This document shows positions 1-8,817 of a DNA stretch of 64,000 nt, one piece after another. The position numbers and the translations under genes were made by a program. The notes below the pieces were generated by a model. The model did no database searches, was not told the origin of the DNA, and was given only the letters and a program-made list of their open reading frames with translations. How positions within the stretch are numbered: the first letter of the stretch is position 1; each line of letters starts with the position of its first letter. Source of the stretch: Polynucleobacter wuianus (GTDB lineage: Bacteria; Pseudomonadota; Gammaproteobacteria; Burkholderiales; Burkholderiaceae); contig NZ_CP015922.1 of the NCBI RefSeq assembly GCF_001659725.1, forward strand, positions 1,922,001 through 1,986,000, written 5' to 3'.

Positions 1-629
1 TCAATCGCAAAGGTTCTTCTGCCTTTGCTGGATGCATCGGCCAACGTGTTGCTGCCAAAGGGGTTACCGTAGTTGATGATGGAACATTATCTGGACGCAG
101 GGGCTCACTCAACATTGATGACGAAGGCACCCCGACTCAATGCACTACCCTCATTGAAGATGGGATCCTGAAGGGCTATATTCAAGACAGCTTGAATGCT
201 CGACTCATGAATATGCCTCTTACTGGCAATGGTCGCCGCGAAAGTTTTGCATCTCTGCCAATGCCACGCATGACCAATACTTATATGCTGGCTGGCAAGG
301 ATGACCCTCAAGAAATTGTAGCGAGTATCAAACGAGGTCTCTATGCAGTCAACTTTGGCGGCGGTCAAGTGGACATCACTAGCGGAAAATTTGTATTCTC
401 CGCTTCAGAAGCTTACTGGGTTGAAAACGGAAAAATCCAATATCCCGTCAAAGGCGCCACCATCATCGGCAGTGGCCCTGAGTCCCTAAAACAGGTTTCC
501 ATGATTGGCAATGACCTCAAATTAGATGGCGGGGTCGGGGTTTGTGGCAAAGAAGGTCAAAGCGTACCGGTCGGGGTTGGACAGCCCACTTTAAGGATCG
601 ACAGCCTCACTGTTGGCGGCACCGCCTGA
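1..629 (+). CDS. tldD: Metalloprotease TldD, C-terminal part (5' end outside window)
   Basis: The reading frame is open from the first bases (codons begin at base 3) and ends at a TGA at 627-629, so only about 208 C-terminal residues are here. TldD works with TldE/PmbA as a zinc protease that processes peptides such as microcins and degrades flexible cytosolic substrates. The fragment starts with [10 protein letters not shown], which in this family directly follows the zinc-binding HExxxH helix, so the catalytic histidines should lie just outside the window. Typical later motifs are present: [30 protein letters not shown] and GVGQPTLRI. Identification is by recognition of these family motifs. 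The gene is followed 30 bases later by aroG on the same strand. Confidence 0.93.
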   Translation, partial: NRKGSSAFAGCIGQRVAAKGVTVVDDGTLSGRRGSLNIDDEGTPTQCTTLIEDGILKGYIQDSLNARLMNMPLTGNGRRESFASLPMPRMTNTYMLAGKDDPQEIVASIKRGLYAVNFGGGQVDITSGKFVFSASEAYWVENGKIQYPVKGATIIGSGPESLKQVSMIGNDLKLDGGVGVCGKEGQSVPVGVGQPTLRIDSLTVGGTA

Positions 630-659
630 AATTGGCAAATTACGGCTTAAAATAACCGT

Positions 660-1784
660 ATGAGCCAACAAAATACGAATCCCGCTAATTGGTACTCCGC
701 CGTTGATAAAACGTCGGATACCGACGATCAACGCATTGACAACATCTCCGTTCTGCCGCCGCCAGAACATTTAATTCGCTTCTTTCCGATTTCTGGAACT
801 CCAACGGAAGCGTTGATCAGCAAAACCCGTAAAAAAATCCGCGACATTATTCACGGCAAAGATGATCGTTTGCTTGTCATTATTGGACCATGCTCGATTC
901 ATGATCCAAGAGCAGCATTGGAATATTGTCAAAGACTCTTAGCCGAGCGTGATCGCTTTGCTGGTGAATTAGAGATTGTGATGCGTGTGTATTTCGAAAA
1001 ACCACGCACTACAGTTGGCTGGAAAGGTTTGATTAATGACCCTTACCTCGACGAGTCTTATCGTATCGAAGAAGGTTTGCGTCTTGCTCGCCAAGTCTTA
1101 ATGGAAATTAACCGCCTCGGCATGCCAGCGGGCAGCGAATTCTTAGATGTCATTTCTCCGCAATACATTGCCGACCTGATTTCTTGGGGTGCAATTGGCG
1201 CACGCACAACCGAAAGCCAAGTACACCGTGAACTTGCTTCAGGTTTATCTGCGCCAATCGGATTTAAGAATGGCACTGATGGCAATATCAAAATTGCTAC
1301 CGATGCAATTCAAGCAGCAGGGCGTCCTCACCACTTTTTATCCGTTCATAAAAACGGCCAAGTATCTGTTGTGGAAACTAAAGGCAATAAGGATTGTCAC
1401 GTTATTTTGCGCGGAGGCAAAGAGCCTAACTATGAGGCCAAATTTGTCGAGGCTGCATGCTCAGAGCTAGAAGCTGGCAAGCTTCGCGGCAGTTTGATGG
1501 TTGATCTCTCACACGCCAATTCAAGCAAAAAACATGAACGTCAAATCGTTGTAGCCGATGACATTGCTAAGCAAATTGAATCTGGTTCACATCAAATTTT
1601 TGGCGTTATGGTGGAAAGTCACCTCAATGATGGTGCTCAGAAATTTACACCTGGAAAAGATGATCCTAGCAAGCTTGAGTACGGCAAGAGCATTACTGAT
1701 GCTTGCATTAATTGGGATGATTCAGTTAAGGTGCTTGAGCGTCTTGCAAATGCAGTCAAAAAACGGAGAAGCAAGAAGAAGTAA
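660..1784 (+). CDS. aroG: 3-deoxy-7-phosphoheptulonate synthase (class I DAHP synthase)
   Basis: This 374-residue protein catalyses the first step of the shikimate pathway, joining phosphoenolpyruvate and erythrose 4-phosphate. Class I (AroFGH type) hallmarks are visible: GPCSIHDP around residue 78, YFEKPRTTVGWKGLINDP near 104-121 and SHANSSK near residue 280 in the active-site barrel. Length matches the family, usually 350-375 residues. The N-terminal extension before the barrel is where feedback inhibition by aromatic amino acids normally acts, but which amino acid inhibits it cannot be read from sequence, so aroG versus aroF or aroH is a convention. It starts at ATG 660, shortly after tldD, and is followed by a hairpin terminator. 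Confidence 0.93.
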   Translation: MSQQNTNPANWYSAVDKTSDTDDQRIDNISVLPPPEHLIRFFPISGTPTEALISKTRKKIRDIIHGKDDRLLVIIGPCSIHDPRAALEYCQRLLAERDRFAGELEIVMRVYFEKPRTTVGWKGLINDPYLDESYRIEEGLRLARQVLMEINRLGMPAGSEFLDVISPQYIADLISWGAIGARTTESQVHRELASGLSAPIGFKNGTDGNIKIATDAIQAAGRPHHFLSVHKNGQVSVVETKGNKDCHVILRGGKEPNYEAKFVEAACSELEAGKLRGSLMVDLSHANSSKKHERQIVVADDIAKQIESGSHQIFGVMVESHLNDGAQKFTPGKDDPSKLEYGKSITDACINWDDSVKVLERLANAVKKRRSKKK

Positions 1785-1808
1785 TGTATTGTTAATCGAG
1801 TAACTACT

Positions 1809-1842
1809 AAAAAGAGGCTAATTTATTTAGTCTCTTTTTTTT
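1809..1842. terminator. Bidirectional hairpin terminator between aroG and the adenosyltransferase gene
   Basis: A 10-bp stem (AAGAGGCTAA paired with TTAGTCTCTT, one G-T pair) is followed by a run of T on the plus strand and preceded by A's, so it can serve both convergent genes. It overlaps the last codons of the minus-strand gene. Confidence 0.75.
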
Positions 1843-2392
1843 CGTGCTTCCACAACACATCTGTTTCACCCGCTGCACGATTCAGAATGCGCGCAATAAC
1901 AAACAGTAAGTCGGACAAACGATTGACGTATTGACGCGGTGAATCATACAAAGGCTCTTCCCAGCCTAAGCGCACAATCGAACGCTCTGCTCTTCTGCAA
2001 ACGGTGCGACAAACGTGTGCTTGAGCAGCAGCACGCGTACCACCTGGCAAAATAAATTCAGTTAGCGGAGGAAGTTGCTTGTTGTACTTCTCCAACCAAA
2101 CATCCAATTGAGCTACATGATCTGGATTGAGCAATTTGTAATTCGGAATGCAGAGCTCACCACCCAAATCAAATAAATCGTGCTGGATCTGCAAAAAGAG
2201 GGTTTTTAACTCGTTAGCAATACTTTCTGGGATCGCTTCAGTCATCAAAGCACCGATTTCTGAGTTGAGCTCATCGACATCACCCATGGCACAAATACGC
2301 AAATGATCCTTCTCAACGCGACTTCCGTCTCCAAGGCCAGTCATGCCAGCATCACCAGTTCTGGTGGCGATTTTTGATAGTCGATTTCCCAT
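1823..2392 (-). CDS. PduO-type ATP:cob(I)alamin adenosyltransferase
   Basis: A 189-residue protein of the PduO/MMAB family, which transfers adenosine from ATP to cob(I)alamin to make coenzyme B12. The N-terminal nucleotide motif TRTGDAGMTGLGDGSRVEK (residues 10-28), the DVDELNS segment and the C-terminal RQYVNRLSDLLFVIAR helix that shapes the active site are all present. The length is standard for the family. It is read divergently from glcD, with only 18 bases between the two starts, so their promoters overlap each other's coding ends or leader. Family assignment is firm; whether it serves de novo synthesis or only salvage is not visible here. Confidence 0.9.
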   Translation of the reverse strand: MGNRLSKIATRTGDAGMTGLGDGSRVEKDHLRICAMGDVDELNSEIGALMTEAIPESIANELKTLFLQIQHDLFDLGGELCIPNYKLLNPDHVAQLDVWLEKYNKQLPPLTEFILPGGTRAAAQAHVCRTVCRRAERSIVRLGWEEPLYDSPRQYVNRLSDLLFVIARILNRAAGETDVLWKHEKKETK

Positions 2393-2410
2393 GAGCTTAA
2401 TTATAGGTAA

Positions 2411-3925
2411 ATGGCTAAAATGATTGTCATGAATATGGTGACCCCGCCCCCCGATCTGGCCGCTATTAGCGCCCTTCAGTCCAAACTGGTTAAGGCCTTA
2501 CGCCCAATCCTCCCGGAATATGCACTGCTTTGGGAGCCTGAAGACACGATTCCTTATGAATGTGATGGTTTGGCAGCCTATCGTCGCATACCATTGGCTG
2601 TTGCCCTGCCTGAAACGGAAGAGCAAGTAGCTCAAATCCTCAAGATTTGTTTTGAGATGCAAATTCCAGTAGTACCTCGCGGATCCGGAACGGGCCTTTC
2701 AGGTGGTGCCATGCCGATTTCTCAAGGTCTTGTACTTTCATTGGCTAAGTTAAAAAAGATTTTGAGCGTCGATCCATTTACTCGTACCGCAGTAGTTCAG
2801 CCAGGTGTGCGTAATTTGGCCATCTCTGAAGCTGTTGGACATTTAGGTTTGTATTACGCACCAGATCCTTCATCTCAGATTGCCTGCTCTATTGGTGGCA
2901 ATGTGAATGAAAACTCTGGGGGCGTGCATTGCTTGAAGTATGGTTTGACTCTACATAACGTCTTGCGTGTTCGTGGCGTCTTGATGAATGGTGAGATTGT
3001 CGAGTTTGGCAGTCTCGCCCCAGATTCGCCGGGATTAGATTTGCTGGCCATCATAATGGGTAGTGAAGGTATGCTTGCCGTGGTTACTGAAGTGACCGTG
3101 AAGTTAGTTGCTAAACCCAAGTTGGCACGCGTCATCATGGCTAGCTTTGACGATATTGAAAAAGGTGGCAACGCAGTAGCCGCGATTATTGCTGCCGGCA
3201 TTATTCCCGCTGGACTTGAGATGATGGACAAAGCAACTACTCGCGCAGTAGAAGAATTTGTTCATGCAGGCTATGACCTAGATGCTGCGGCAATTTTGCT
3301 TTGCGAATCTGATGGTACGCCTGAAGAAGTTGCTGAAGAAATTGAACGTATGACTAAGGTTTTAGAGCAAGCTGGCGCTACTGGCATTCAGATCTCAAAA
3401 GATGAAGCTGAGCGTTTGAAGTTTTGGAGTGGACGAAAGAACGCCTTTCCTGCTGCAGGTCGTTTAGCCGCTGATTACTACTGCATGGATGGCACGATTC
3501 CACGCCGTCATATTGCAACCTTACTCAAGCGTATTCAGGGCATGGAAGTGAAATACGGTCTTGGCTGCTTAAACGTTTTCCATGCTGGTGATGGCAATAT
3601 GCATCCCCTTATTTTATTCAACGGCGCCGATCAAGATGAATGGCACCGTGCAGAAGAATTTGGAACAGAAATTCTGGAAGCTTGTGTTGAGTTGGGTGGA
3701 ACCATTACTGGTGAACACGGTGTTGGTATTGAAAAGATTAATTCGATGTGCGTTCAATTTGGCGAAGGTGAGCGTGAATCTTTTTGGGGTGTCAAAGCGG
3801 CATTTGATCCTGAAAAACTACTCAACCCAGATAAAGCAATTCCAACTTTGAATCGTTGCGCTGAATACGGTCGCATGCGTATTAGTGGTGGTAACCTGCC
3901 CCACCCAGAATTGGAGCGTTTTTGA
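2411..3925 (+). CDS. glcD: Glycolate oxidase subunit GlcD (FAD-linked oxidase)
   Basis: A 504-residue FAD-binding protein of the PCMH/vanillyl-alcohol oxidase fold and the catalytic flavin subunit of glycolate oxidase, which turns glycolate into glyoxylate. Visible motifs are the FAD pyrophosphate loop PVVPRGSGTGLSGGA (about residues 93-107), APDPSSQIACSIGGNVNENS, FHAGDGNMHPLI and the C-terminal GGTITGEHGVGIEK. ATG 2411 gives a slightly long N-terminus; in-frame ATGs at 2420, 2429 and 2435 are possible alternatives. The gene leads an operon glcD-glcE-glcF-yggS-proC with overlapping or near-touching ends. A D-lactate or other 2-hydroxyacid substrate cannot be excluded from the sequence, but the glcE and glcF partners support glycolate. 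Confidence 0.92.
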   Translation: MAKMIVMNMVTPPPDLAAISALQSKLVKALRPILPEYALLWEPEDTIPYECDGLAAYRRIPLAVALPETEEQVAQILKICFEMQIPVVPRGSGTGLSGGAMPISQGLVLSLAKLKKILSVDPFTRTAVVQPGVRNLAISEAVGHLGLYYAPDPSSQIACSIGGNVNENSGGVHCLKYGLTLHNVLRVRGVLMNGEIVEFGSLAPDSPGLDLLAIIMGSEGMLAVVTEVTVKLVAKPKLARVIMASFDDIEKGGNAVAAIIAAGIIPAGLEMMDKATTRAVEEFVHAGYDLDAAAILLCESDGTPEEVAEEIERMTKVLEQAGATGIQISKDEAERLKFWSGRKNAFPAAGRLAADYYCMDGTIPRRHIATLLKRIQGMEVKYGLGCLNVFHAGDGNMHPLILFNGADQDEWHRAEEFGTEILEACVELGGTITGEHGVGIEKINSMCVQFGEGERESFWGVKAAFDPEKLLNPDKAIPTLNRCAEYGRMRISGGNLPHPELERF

Positions 3926-5070
3926 TGACAGCTGCTAATTCAACCATCGATGTCTTTCGCGAGCAGATTCTTCACGCTGCCAAAAATAAAACCAAGCTTT
4001 CTATTACAGGTGGCGGCACGAAGTCTTGGTATGGTAATCCGAATCAATTCACTAAATTAGATGCTCGTACATATTCAGGTATCTTGGAATATCAACCTGA
4101 AGAGTTGGTAATTACTGCCTGCGCTGGTACACCACTAAAAGAAATTGAAGCCACCCTCAAAGAAAAAAATCAGGTACTTGCATTTGAACCCCCGCACTTT
4201 GGTGAACATGCTACGTTTGGTGGTGCGATTGCCGCTGGATTAGCCGGTCCGGGTCGTATTAGTGTTGGCAATTTCCGTGACTTTGTTTTGGGTGCACGTA
4301 TTTTGGATGGTAAGGGTCAGGATTTGTCATTTGGCGGTAAAGTCATGAAGAACGTAGCAGGCTATGACGTTTCTCGTTTACTGCCGGGCTCTTTGGGTAC
4401 GCTTTCTCTATTGCTTGAAGCATCTGTGAAGGTTTTACCAAAGCCTGCGGCAACTGCCACATTGCGTTGCCATATCTCCCAAGAAAAAGCATTGAAGATT
4501 CTCAATGAATGGGCTGGCCAACCGCTACCATTATCGGCAAGCTGTTGGATTGGCAAAGAAAAAGGTGGTGATGGTGAGCTCACGATTCGCCTAGCAGGCG
4601 CCATAGCTGCGGTGAAGGCCGCGATTCCTTTAATGAGCTCTTTAGTTCTTGCCAAGGAAATGGATCCTGAGGCAGCTGAAATTTTTTGGCAGGATTTGCG
4701 TGAGCAAAAACTTTCTTCTTTTACCAATCTTGGCGCCGATCAAACACTGTATCGTTTAGCGCTCCCCGCTGCCTGCGGTCCGCTCGCCGTTTTAGACTCA
4801 ATCGATGATCTGGTTTTCGAGTGGCATGGTCAGCAACGCTGGATCAAGGCTGCTGGTGATGAAGCTACTTTTGCTGCAATCAAAAAAATTGCTAGTAGTC
4901 ATGGTGGTCATGCAACCCGCTTTAAGCAAGGCACTAATGTAGATCCATTGTTTGAGCGCTTCACTTTACTTAGTGAACAAGCCCACTCTTCAGCGCTTGA
5001 AGCAGTTCAAGCACGTCTAAGATCTGCCTTTGATCCAGCCGGCGTATTTGCCACTAAACGTCTTCCATAA
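3925..5070 (+). CDS. glcE: Glycolate oxidase subunit GlcE
   Basis: A 381-residue paralogue of GlcD that carries the FAD-binding half (TGGGTKSWYG near the N-terminus, GGAIAAGLAGPGR, KNVAGYDVSRLLPGSLG) but lacks the full C-terminal cap, as expected for the GlcE subunit. I start it at ATG 3925, which overlaps the glcD stop as TGATG and implies translational coupling; an upstream TTG at 3922 in the same frame is less likely. It sits between glcD and glcF, the usual three-subunit arrangement. Confidence 0.92.
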   Translation: MTAANSTIDVFREQILHAAKNKTKLSITGGGTKSWYGNPNQFTKLDARTYSGILEYQPEELVITACAGTPLKEIEATLKEKNQVLAFEPPHFGEHATFGGAIAAGLAGPGRISVGNFRDFVLGARILDGKGQDLSFGGKVMKNVAGYDVSRLLPGSLGTLSLLLEASVKVLPKPAATATLRCHISQEKALKILNEWAGQPLPLSASCWIGKEKGGDGELTIRLAGAIAAVKAAIPLMSSLVLAKEMDPEAAEIFWQDLREQKLSSFTNLGADQTLYRLALPAACGPLAVLDSIDDLVFEWHGQQRWIKAAGDEATFAAIKKIASSHGGHATRFKQGTNVDPLFERFTLLSEQAHSSALEAVQARLRSAFDPAGVFATKRLP

Positions 5071-5078
5071 GTATTCCT

Positions 5079-6353
5079 ATGCAAACTCAACTCGCCCCTC
5101 AATTTGCCAATACGCCAGAAGGCATAGAGGCTGCCCGCATTCTGGGTAAATGCGTTCACTGTGGTTTTTGTACTGCGACCTGCCCAACCTATCAAATCTT
5201 GGGTGACGAACTCGATGGCCCTCGCGGTCGCATCTACCTCATTAAACAAATCGCCGAAGGTCAAGCGCCAACTGAAAAGACCCGCTTACATTTAGATCGC
5301 TGCTTGACTTGCCGCAATTGCGAAAGCACCTGCCCTAGCGGTGTGCAATATGGCAACTTAATTGATATTGGCCGTAAATGGGCTGAAGAAAACACGCCTG
5401 ATCGTCCACTAGGTCAACGCATGACTCGCTGGGCTCTTAAAGAAGGCTTAACTAAGCCAGCATTATTTAATTCAGCGATGGCATTGGGTCGCTTAGTGCG
5501 CCCATTGATGCCAAGCGGTATCAAACGCAAGATTCCGCTTACTAAAAATAAAGCTTTGGATCGAGCAACAAATCCTTATGCTAGACCGAGTACACAACAT
5601 CATCGCAAGATGCTTGTTCTGGAAGGTTGTGTTCAGCCAGGCATGCTACCTAATATCAATTCAGCAACTGCCCGTGTTTTAGATGCTCTCAGAATTCAAC
5701 TCATCAGCGCACCCAATGCAACTTGCTGTGGTGCATTACGCTATCACCTGAACGATCAGACGGGTGGCCTTGATAACGCCAAGCAAAATATTGATGCTTG
5801 GTGGCCATTTATTGAGCAAGGCGTTGAAGCAATTGTGATGACTGCATCTGGATGCGGTGTCATGGTCAAAGACTATGGCCATCTCTTTGCAAATGATTCT
5901 ACATATGCAGCTAAAGCCAAGAAAATTTCTGAGTTAACTAAAGATATCGCGGAGATTTTGCCCGCACTTCAAAATGAGCTGGTACAACTTATTGGCTCTG
6001 ACCAAAAGCCGGGCGTGGTGTATCACCCACCCTGCACTTTGCAGCATGGCCAACAAATACGCGGCAAGGTTGAGGGCTTGTTATCCGGCTTAAGCATTGG
6101 TGTGCGTCTATGTAATGACAGTCACCTCTGCTGCGGCTCTGCTGGCACATACTCCGTGACCCAACCAGAGCTTTCGGAGAAATTGCGCAAGAATAAGCTT
6201 GCCCATTTAAATGCGGCCTGCGAAGAGTCAGGAGCTAATGTGATTGTTTCTGGAAATATTGGGTGCATTACCCACCTCCAACAGGATGACACACCAGTGC
6301 TTCATTGGATTGAAATCGTAGATCAACTGATTAGTAAACAAGCTAAGGCTTAA
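5079..6353 (+). CDS. glcF: Glycolate oxidase iron-sulfur subunit GlcF
   Basis: A 424-residue protein with two 4Fe-4S ferredoxin motifs near the N-terminus (CVHCGFCTATCP and CLTCRNCESTCP) followed by two CCG-type cysteine-rich domains (NATCCGALRYH and SHLCCGSAGTYS). This is the electron-transfer subunit that passes electrons from the flavin subunits to the membrane quinone pool. It starts 8 bases after glcE and its stop overlaps the yggS start by one base (TAATG), so the operon continues. Confidence 0.93.
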   Translation: MQTQLAPQFANTPEGIEAARILGKCVHCGFCTATCPTYQILGDELDGPRGRIYLIKQIAEGQAPTEKTRLHLDRCLTCRNCESTCPSGVQYGNLIDIGRKWAEENTPDRPLGQRMTRWALKEGLTKPALFNSAMALGRLVRPLMPSGIKRKIPLTKNKALDRATNPYARPSTQHHRKMLVLEGCVQPGMLPNINSATARVLDALRIQLISAPNATCCGALRYHLNDQTGGLDNAKQNIDAWWPFIEQGVEAIVMTASGCGVMVKDYGHLFANDSTYAAKAKKISELTKDIAEILPALQNELVQLIGSDQKPGVVYHPPCTLQHGQQIRGKVEGLLSGLSIGVRLCNDSHLCCGSAGTYSVTQPELSEKLRKNKLAHLNAACEESGANVIVSGNIGCITHLQQDDTPVLHWIEIVDQLISKQAKA

Positions 6354-7078
6354 TGAACTCGATTGTTGTCAATCTCATTCAGGTTAGAAATCGCATAGAG
6401 TTAGCCGCCCTAGCTTCAAAGCGCGAGCCCGAAGGTATTGAACTCTTAGCCGTTAGCAAAACTTTTCCAGCATCCGCTGTAGAAGAGGCAATGCACGCCG
6501 GACAATCAGCGTTTGGCGAAAACTACGTACAAGAAGGTGTTGATAAGATTGTGCAGCTAGAAAAGTTGCGCCCATGGCTGGTGTGGCACTTTATTGGCCC
6601 CCTTCAAAGCAATAAAACCAGAGAGGTTGCCCAGCATTTTGATTGGGTGCATAGCGTAGATCGACTCAAAATTGCTGAGCGATTGTCTACTCAGAGAGGC
6701 GAGTTTCCTCATTTGGCAGAACTACAAGTCTGCGTCCAAGTTAACGTGAGTGAAGAAGATAGTAAAAGCGGGGTTGCACTTACAGAAGCAGAAGCTCTTT
6801 GCGATGCGATCAGCAAGCTACCCAACATAGCCCTCAGAGGCTTAATGGCCATCCCAGCCCCCAATCCAGACCCTAAGATTCAGAGGGAAGCATTTTCTGC
6901 CGTACGCGACTGCTTTCAACGAATTCAGTCCAGCCATTTGGTAGACCCCGGATACCAATTCTTTGACACCTTATCGATGGGTATGTCCGATGATTTAGAG
7001 GCTGCTATTGCTGAAGGAAGCACCATGGTTCGTATTGGAACTGCTATTTTTGGGAAGCGCGATAAGATTACTAAATGA
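6353..7078 (+). CDS. yggS: YggS-family pyridoxal 5'-phosphate homeostasis protein
   Basis: A 241-residue protein of the YggS/PROSC (PLPBP) family, a single-domain alanine-racemase-like barrel that binds pyridoxal phosphate and buffers the free cofactor and amino/keto-acid pools; no enzymatic activity is established. The cofactor lysine lies in LLAVSKTFPA, followed by the family signature FGENYVQEG and the C-terminal phosphate-binding LSMGMSDDLEAAIAEGSTMVR. It overlaps glcF by one base and proC by four. Pairing with proC is common across bacteria. Confidence 0.92.
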   Translation: MNSIVVNLIQVRNRIELAALASKREPEGIELLAVSKTFPASAVEEAMHAGQSAFGENYVQEGVDKIVQLEKLRPWLVWHFIGPLQSNKTREVAQHFDWVHSVDRLKIAERLSTQRGEFPHLAELQVCVQVNVSEEDSKSGVALTEAEALCDAISKLPNIALRGLMAIPAPNPDPKIQREAFSAVRDCFQRIQSSHLVDPGYQFFDTLSMGMSDDLEAAIAEGSTMVRIGTAIFGKRDKITK

Positions 7079-7944
7079 GCCAACAAAAAAACATGTCAAA
7101 CAATAGCAATGCACACATTACCTTTATTGGCGGTGGCAATATGGGTCGCGCTTTAATTAGTGGGCTGATTGCAAATGGACTTGAGCCCAATCAAATCTCC
7201 GTTGTTGAAGCAAATGCAATGACTGCCCTAAAACTGTATGAAGATTTTGGTGTTCAAGGTATTGGCGCTCTAGAACAAATTGCATTTGATTTTTCAAAAA
7301 ATAATGTGGTAGTCATGGCTGTTAAGCCGCAAGACTTTAATGTCGTTGCCAGAGGACTATCTTCCAAGCTCAAACATGCAAGCGCACCCGGTCCACTTAT
7401 TCTGAGCATCGCAGCCGGTATCCGACTCAAAGATATGAGTCGCTGGCTAGACCACACACGCTGTGTACGCGCCATGCCAAATACTCCGGCGCTCATTGGT
7501 AAGGGGATTACAGGTTTATTTGCTGATGCCGCAGTCAATACATCTGATCGCGCTCTAGCGGAGACAATTTGTAACGCTGCTGGTGAAGTAGTTTGGGTTG
7601 CTGAAGAAAAATTGATGGATGCTGTCACAGCAGTCTCTGGCAGTGGCCCCGCTTATGTCTTTGCTTTCTTAGAAGCCATGCAATCTGCAGGTGAAAAGTT
7701 GGGTCTGGATGCGCAGACTGCTCGCAAATTAGCTTACGCTACCCTGGAAGGCGCTACTCAGCTAGCCCATAATTCGGATGAGCATGCTGGCGTCTTGCGT
7801 GAGCGTGTAACCTCTAAAGGCGGCACAACCGCTGCAGCGCTCGAGGTAATGAAACAGCATAGCTGGCATGAGATTCTTGAAAAAGCGATTGATGCCGCAA
7901 GTCAGCGCGGCAAAATTATGGGCGATGAGTTAGGTAAAAACTAG
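7075..7944 (+). CDS. proC: Pyrroline-5-carboxylate reductase
   Basis: A 289-residue enzyme for the last step of proline synthesis, reducing pyrroline-5-carboxylate with NAD(P)H. The N-terminal Rossmann motif is ITFIGGGNMGRAL, and the C-terminal family signature includes AVSGSGPAYVFAFLEAM and VTSKGGTTAAALEVM. ATG 7075 overlaps the yggS stop as ATGA; a second in-frame ATG at 7093 would remove six poorly conserved residues and cannot be excluded. It is the last gene of the glc-led run; the convergent ubiA stop is one base away. Confidence 0.93.
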   Translation: MSQQKNMSNNSNAHITFIGGGNMGRALISGLIANGLEPNQISVVEANAMTALKLYEDFGVQGIGALEQIAFDFSKNNVVVMAVKPQDFNVVARGLSSKLKHASAPGPLILSIAAGIRLKDMSRWLDHTRCVRAMPNTPALIGKGITGLFADAAVNTSDRALAETICNAAGEVVWVAEEKLMDAVTAVSGSGPAYVFAFLEAMQSAGEKLGLDAQTARKLAYATLEGATQLAHNSDEHAGVLRERVTSKGGTTAAALEVMKQHSWHEILEKAIDAASQRGKIMGDELGKN

Positions 7945-7945
7945 C

Positions 7946-8809
7946 TTAGTAAATGCTGAGGCCCAGCACAATTCCTAAGAATAAAAATCCGCCTAGCCAA
8001 TTGTTGTGACGAAAAGCTAGAAAACATTCGTCTCGACTCCTGCTGGAGACAAGTTTGATGTGATAAATCGCACAGCCTAAAGCCATAAACCATCCAGCCA
8101 AAAAGTAGTTACTCAAGTCAGCGAGTTGCGCTACCCAGAGTTGACTTAGAAATAAGATCGCATAACTCACACCAATAGCTGGTACGTCATATTTTCCAAA
8201 AGTGATTGCTGAAGTACGCAGACCCAAACGCAAGTCATCATCACGATCGACCATTGCGTATTCCGTGTCATATGCAATTGCCCAAAATATATTCCCCACA
8301 AATAAGATCCAAGCTTCTAGAGGTATGAAATCTAAAATTGCTGCATAAGCCATTGGAATACCAAAACCAAATGCAATTCCGAGCACCGCCTGCGGCATGG
8401 CAAAGAAGCGCTTAGTAAAGGGGTAAACGAAAGCCACCAATAATGCGAGTACTGAAAGCTGCTTGGTGAAAGTGTTAAGCGGCTGAATTAATAGAAAAGC
8501 TATTAGAGCCAAGCCAGCAGCTATTGCAACCGCCTCTTTCCCAGAAATCTTGCCGCTAGTTACTGGACGTCCCTGAGTTCTTTGAACATGAAGATCAAAG
8601 TCGCGATCTGCGTAATCATTAATAGCGCAACCAGCACTTCGCATCAAGAAAGTGCCGACAATAAAAATAAACAAGATATGGAGATCAGGAATTCCGGAGC
8701 TTGCTAACCATAGAGCCCATAAAGTCGGCCATAAGAGCAAGAGCGTTCCAATCGGCTTATCTAGACGGATGAGATAAGCATAAGCTTTAAGTCGATCGTT
8801 CAATGACAT
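7946..8809 (-). CDS. ubiA: 4-hydroxybenzoate octaprenyltransferase
   Basis: A 287-residue integral membrane prenyltransferase that attaches the polyprenyl tail to 4-hydroxybenzoate in ubiquinone synthesis. Both Asp-rich motifs that bind Mg-diphosphate are present: [11 protein letters not shown] (about residues 64-74) and [13 protein letters not shown]. About eight hydrophobic helices can be seen between them and after. It follows recG on the same strand with an 8-base gap, so the two are likely co-transcribed. Confidence 0.93.
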   Translation of the reverse strand: MSLNDRLKAYAYLIRLDKPIGTLLLLWPTLWALWLASSGIPDLHILFIFIVGTFLMRSAGCAINDYADRDFDLHVQRTQGRPVTSGKISGKEAVAIAAGLALIAFLLIQPLNTFTKQLSVLALLVAFVYPFTKRFFAMPQAVLGIAFGFGIPMAYAAILDFIPLEAWILFVGNIFWAIAYDTEYAMVDRDDDLRLGLRTSAITFGKYDVPAIGVSYAILFLSQLWVAQLADLSNYFLAGWFMALGCAIYHIKLVSSRSRDECFLAFRHNNWLGGFLFLGIVLGLSIY

Positions 8810-8817
8810 AGCCGCAA